A stretch of DNA of 7,322 nucleotides from Oscillospiraceae bacterium. GTDB lineage: Bacteria > Bacillota > Clostridia > Oscillospirales > Ruminococcaceae. This document shows positions 6,092-7,322 of the stretch, piece by piece. The translations under genes and the position numbers were made by a program. The notes under the pieces were generated by a model that saw only the letters and a program-made list of their open reading frames with translations, searched no databases and was not told the origin of the DNA. The DNA is taken from assembly GCA_014796735.1 (NCBI GenBank), contig JAAVIG010000150.1, positions 1 to 7,322 of the forward strand, written 5' to 3'. The first letter of the stretch is position 1; every line of letters starts with the position of its first letter.

Positions 6092-6209
6092 ATATGCTAC
6101 TCCTTCTTCTGCCAGATGTCACTGCCGCAAATCCCATTATCAAGCCTTTTGATGCCGTTGTTATAAAACAGAAGAAGTAAAAGAAGAAGTAAATTTTTAA
6201 AAACTTCAT
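6090..6209 (-). CDS. Possible 39-residue hydrophobic peptide upstream of the translocase
   Basis: From ATG 6209 the frame reads MKFLKIYFFFYFFCF followed by ITTASKGLIMGFAAV and a basic tail GRRRSSI, ending with TAA at 6090-6092 inside the translocase ribosome site. The profile is one, perhaps two, short membrane segments with positive charges at both ends. Against it, no ribosome site precedes ATG 6209. The same frame extends to a TTG at 6293 (67 codons) that also lacks a good site. A 12-bp tandem duplication (6170-6193) in this frame encodes YFFFYFFC. It could supply the membrane contact that the soluble translocase lacks, act as a coupling leader, or be non-coding. I do not recognise a family. 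Confidence 0.35.
   Translation of the reverse strand: MKFLKIYFFFYFFCFITTASKGLIMGFAAVTSGRRRSSI
6170..6193. repeat. Perfect 12-bp tandem duplication
   Basis: AGAAGAAGTAAA occurs twice in tandem on the plus strand (6170-6181 and 6182-6193), giving a purine-only strand broken only by two T residues. The unit length keeps the minus-strand hydrophobic ORF in frame. Confidence 0.75.
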
Positions 6210-6225
6210 ATGCGTTGGTTTGCGT

Positions 6226-6252
6226 TCAACAGTTGAGGAGTAAAATCCCCAT
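6226..6252 (-). CDS. Possible 8-codon leader peptide MGILLLNC
   Basis: ATG 6252 opens an 8-codon frame ending in TGA at 6228-6226, with AAGGA at 6261-6257 four bases upstream. It follows the strong hairpin at 6278-6310 in the presumed ftsK leader. Three consecutive leucine codons (TTA CTC CTC) make it a plausible ribosome-pausing leader. A frame this short can arise by chance; I know of no named family. Confidence 0.3.
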   Translation of the reverse strand: MGILLLNC

Positions 6253-6277
6253 GTTTTCCTTAAGTAAGAGAAAATCC

Positions 6278-6310
6278 TTGAGGCAGCAGGCAAGACAGCC
6301 TGCGCCTCAA
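6278..6310 (-). promoter_or_regulatory. 13-bp bulged hairpin in the translocase leader
   Basis: TTGAGGC (6278-6284) pairs with GCCTCAA (6304-6310) and GCAGGC (6286-6291) with GCCTGC (6298-6303), with a single bulged A6285 and a 6-base loop. On the minus strand it is followed by GGATTTTCTCTTACTT, a weak T-rich tail; on the plus strand by AAAATTTT. It may be an attenuator in the ftsK leader, or a terminator or structural site used in DNA form. Confidence 0.6.
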
Positions 6311-6334
6311 AATTTTAATCTCGGAATGTGATCG

Positions 6335-6341
6335 ACCTCCT
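6335..6341 (-). promoter_or_regulatory. Orphan strong Shine-Dalgarno sequence AGGAGGT
   Basis: AGGAGGT on the minus strand is as strong as any ribosome site in the window, yet no ATG, GTG or TTG follows at usable distance. Eight bases after AGGAGG is ATT (6327-6325), opening six codons (IPRLKF with ATT as Ile) that stop at TGA 6309-6307, inside the base of the hairpin at 6278-6310. It could be a non-canonical leader start or a ribosome standby site. Confidence 0.35.
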
Positions 6342-6372
6342 GTTACGTTTTTTATTGATTTGATTTGTTTTT

Positions 6373-6401
6373 ATTTTATCACGTCCTCATCTCATTGTCG
6401 G
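6373..6401 (-). promoter_or_regulatory. Probable promoter of the ftsK-xis transcript
   Basis: On the minus strand, CCGACA (6401-6396) and TAAAAT (6378-6373) are 17 bases apart with an extended -10 TGA. The -35 is weak (4 of 6), so an activator or regulated use is plausible. It is about 300 bases from the translocase start, leaving a long structured leader. xis has no clear promoter of its own. Confidence 0.5.
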
Positions 6402-6417
6402 TTGATTTTGGTTGACA
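6396..6417. promoter_or_regulatory. Candidate operator between divergent ftsK and cargo promoters
   Basis: GGTTGA occurs at 6400-6405 and again at 6410-6415, exactly ten bases apart, within a block bounded by inverted TGTC (6396-6399) and GACA (6414-6417). The block covers the -35 of the leftward promoter and the likely -35 of the rightward gene (TTGATT 6402-6407, with a weak -10 near TTAAAT 6424-6429). One bound protein could control both directions. The regulator is unknown. Confidence 0.4.
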
Positions 6418-6456
6418 GTTTTTTTAAATAGAGACTTTTGTTGAAAGGATACAAAT

Positions 6457-7322
6457 ATGAAAAATAATTTTATCCTTTGCTTTGGCACTTTTGCCAAAGC
6501 ACTAAATCTTTTTAGAACAGAGGATATTTCTCAAAAGGAATTTATTGCAAAAATGGTTAAAGTGATTGATCCTAAAAATTTGTGCATTTGTAGCGATCGT
6601 CACACAAATAAGGAATCTGTTGGTAATGGACCTATTGTTGCAAAACTTTTAAAATGCGAATATAATTTCAAATTTTCAGATAATACAGACTCAAGAAGCA
6701 AGCTATTAAACGAATTAGAGGAAAACGAAAAACATACAATACAAAATATTAGCAGCGAATTAAAAAGTGCTGTTTGCAATTATGTCGTTGATCGCGCTAA
6801 ACCATTCATTATTTTTGCATTACTTAACATCATAGCAGAAGACAAGTATATTGATGGAGAAAATAAAACTGCCTTTAAAAAATATTTTGGGATGAACAAG
6901 CAGGAGTTTCTTCAAAAAAGTGAATATAACTTTTCTGATTTTCTTTCCAGAGCGTTGCTTTATACAACATTAGGCGGAATTAATAACGAAAAAGGAAAAA
7001 ATTGTATTGACAGTATAACAGAGGATTTTGTAAATAATTGTACTAATGAATACACAGATGACTACCAATGGGATAGCGATACACAGTTATTAAAAATACC
7101 ATATCTAAACATATTTAATATTTTTTGCCAAGCAATTGATGATTACAATGTCAACAATTTTATCATTCAGGTTGACCCAACTGTTTCCGTAGAAGAAAAA
7201 TGGATGGACATTATTGATGAATTTAGGGAATTTATCAACGATAAAATTATTGCTCCATATGAAAATAACTCATCAGAAATGACAGCGAATATTATTGATA
7301 AAATAAAAGCGTTTTATCAATC
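6457..7322 (+). CDS. Unknown AT-rich accessory gene (3' end outside window)
   Basis: An uninterrupted frame of 288 codons starts at ATG 6457, with AAAGGA seven bases upstream, and runs off the right edge. The protein starts MKNNFILCFGTFAKALNLF with no signal peptide. It is mostly helical and acidic, with a hydrophobic helix AKPFIIFALLNIIAED (114-129) that looks like a buried globular helix more than a membrane one. The segment DFLSRALLYTTLGGINNEKGKNC (161-183) precedes IDSITEDFV. From memory this arrangement resembles N-terminal helical domains of uncharacterised Firmicutes accessory proteins, but I cannot name the family. Codon use is clearly more AT-rich than int or the host lipoprotein, which suggests separate acquisition. 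Its position, divergent from the transfer genes, fits element cargo. No nuclease, NTPase or toxin motif is visible in this part. Confidence 0.85.
   Translation, partial: MKNNFILCFGTFAKALNLFRTEDISQKEFIAKMVKVIDPKNLCICSDRHTNKESVGNGPIVAKLLKCEYNFKFSDNTDSRSKLLNELEENEKHTIQNISSELKSAVCNYVVDRAKPFIIFALLNIIAEDKYIDGENKTAFKKYFGMNKQEFLQKSEYNFSDFLSRALLYTTLGGINNEKGKNCIDSITEDFVNNCTNEYTDDYQWDSDTQLLKIPYLNIFNIFCQAIDDYNVNNFIIQVDPTVSVEEKWMDIIDEFREFINDKIIAPYENNSSEMTANIIDKIKAFYQ

Noticed and set aside
5864..6166. 100-codon plus-strand ORF over the translocase start and leader
   Set aside because: It runs antisense across the ftsK start and ribosome site, and its aromatic-rich composition follows from AT-rich antisense sequence.
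6412..6440. TTGACA at 6412-6417 as -35 of the cargo gene
   Set aside because: At 17 bases spacing the -10 position reads CTTTTG, a poor match; TTGATT at 6402 with an AT-rich -10 near 6424 fits better but is still weak.
6077..6456. SpoIIIE- or KOPS-like octamer sites or an oriT for the pump
   Set aside because: I saw no clear GAGAAGGG or GGGNAGGG copies or typical nick-site structure here; the GAAGAAG tracts are too simple to call.
1..7322. CRISPR array, insertion sequence or rRNA
   Set aside because: No regularly spaced direct repeats of CRISPR type, no transposase and no rRNA-like sequence were seen.

Overview
The window looks like a Gram-positive, low-to-moderate GC genome, most likely a gut-type Clostridia (an Oscillospiraceae/Ruminococcus-like host is my guess). 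The grounds are strong AGGAGG ribosome sites, consensus sigma-A promoters, tRNA genes with encoded CCA, a Firmicutes-style lipoprotein signal, and the type of integrase/FtsK module. There are two parts: host-like chromosome at 1-2740 and the end of an integrated mobile element from about 2750 to the right edge.

Host part. Positions 1-344 hold the 3' end of a gene for a beta-rich, probably propeller-type protein. One base after its stop begins a complete 692-residue lipoprotein gene (346-2424), whose product joins a propeller-like N-terminal half to a half resembling an ABC-transporter solute-binding protein. A perfect TTGACA-17-TATAAT promoter (2462-2490) then drives a two-tRNA operon, tRNA-Met(CAT) and tRNA-Glu(TTC). 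It has a 10-bp hairpin in its leader and ends in a strong rho-independent terminator (2697-2740).

Mobile part. Directly behind the tRNA terminator is a cluster of nested TGTCCGC repeats (2754-2843), the most likely att/integrase-binding region. Leftward genes follow: a tyrosine recombinase (2857-4032), a small winged-helix excisionase-like protein (4235-4525) and a 491-residue soluble FtsK/SpoIIIE-type DNA translocase with a C-terminal gamma-like winged helix (4601-6076). This is an integrative element carrying int, xis and a DNA pump, with no relaxase, replication initiator or mating-channel gene visible. The pump has a long, structured leader (about 6090-6378): a promoter, an orphan AGGAGGT site, a 13-bp bulged hairpin, an 8-codon mini-ORF and a 39-codon hydrophobic ORF.

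A divergent, AT-rich gene of unknown function starts at 6457 and runs off the right edge; it is probably element cargo. The 380-bp divergent intergenic region (6077-6456) has the densest unexplained structure. The element's far end and second att site lie outside the window, so its size, integration site and mode of transfer cannot be settled here.
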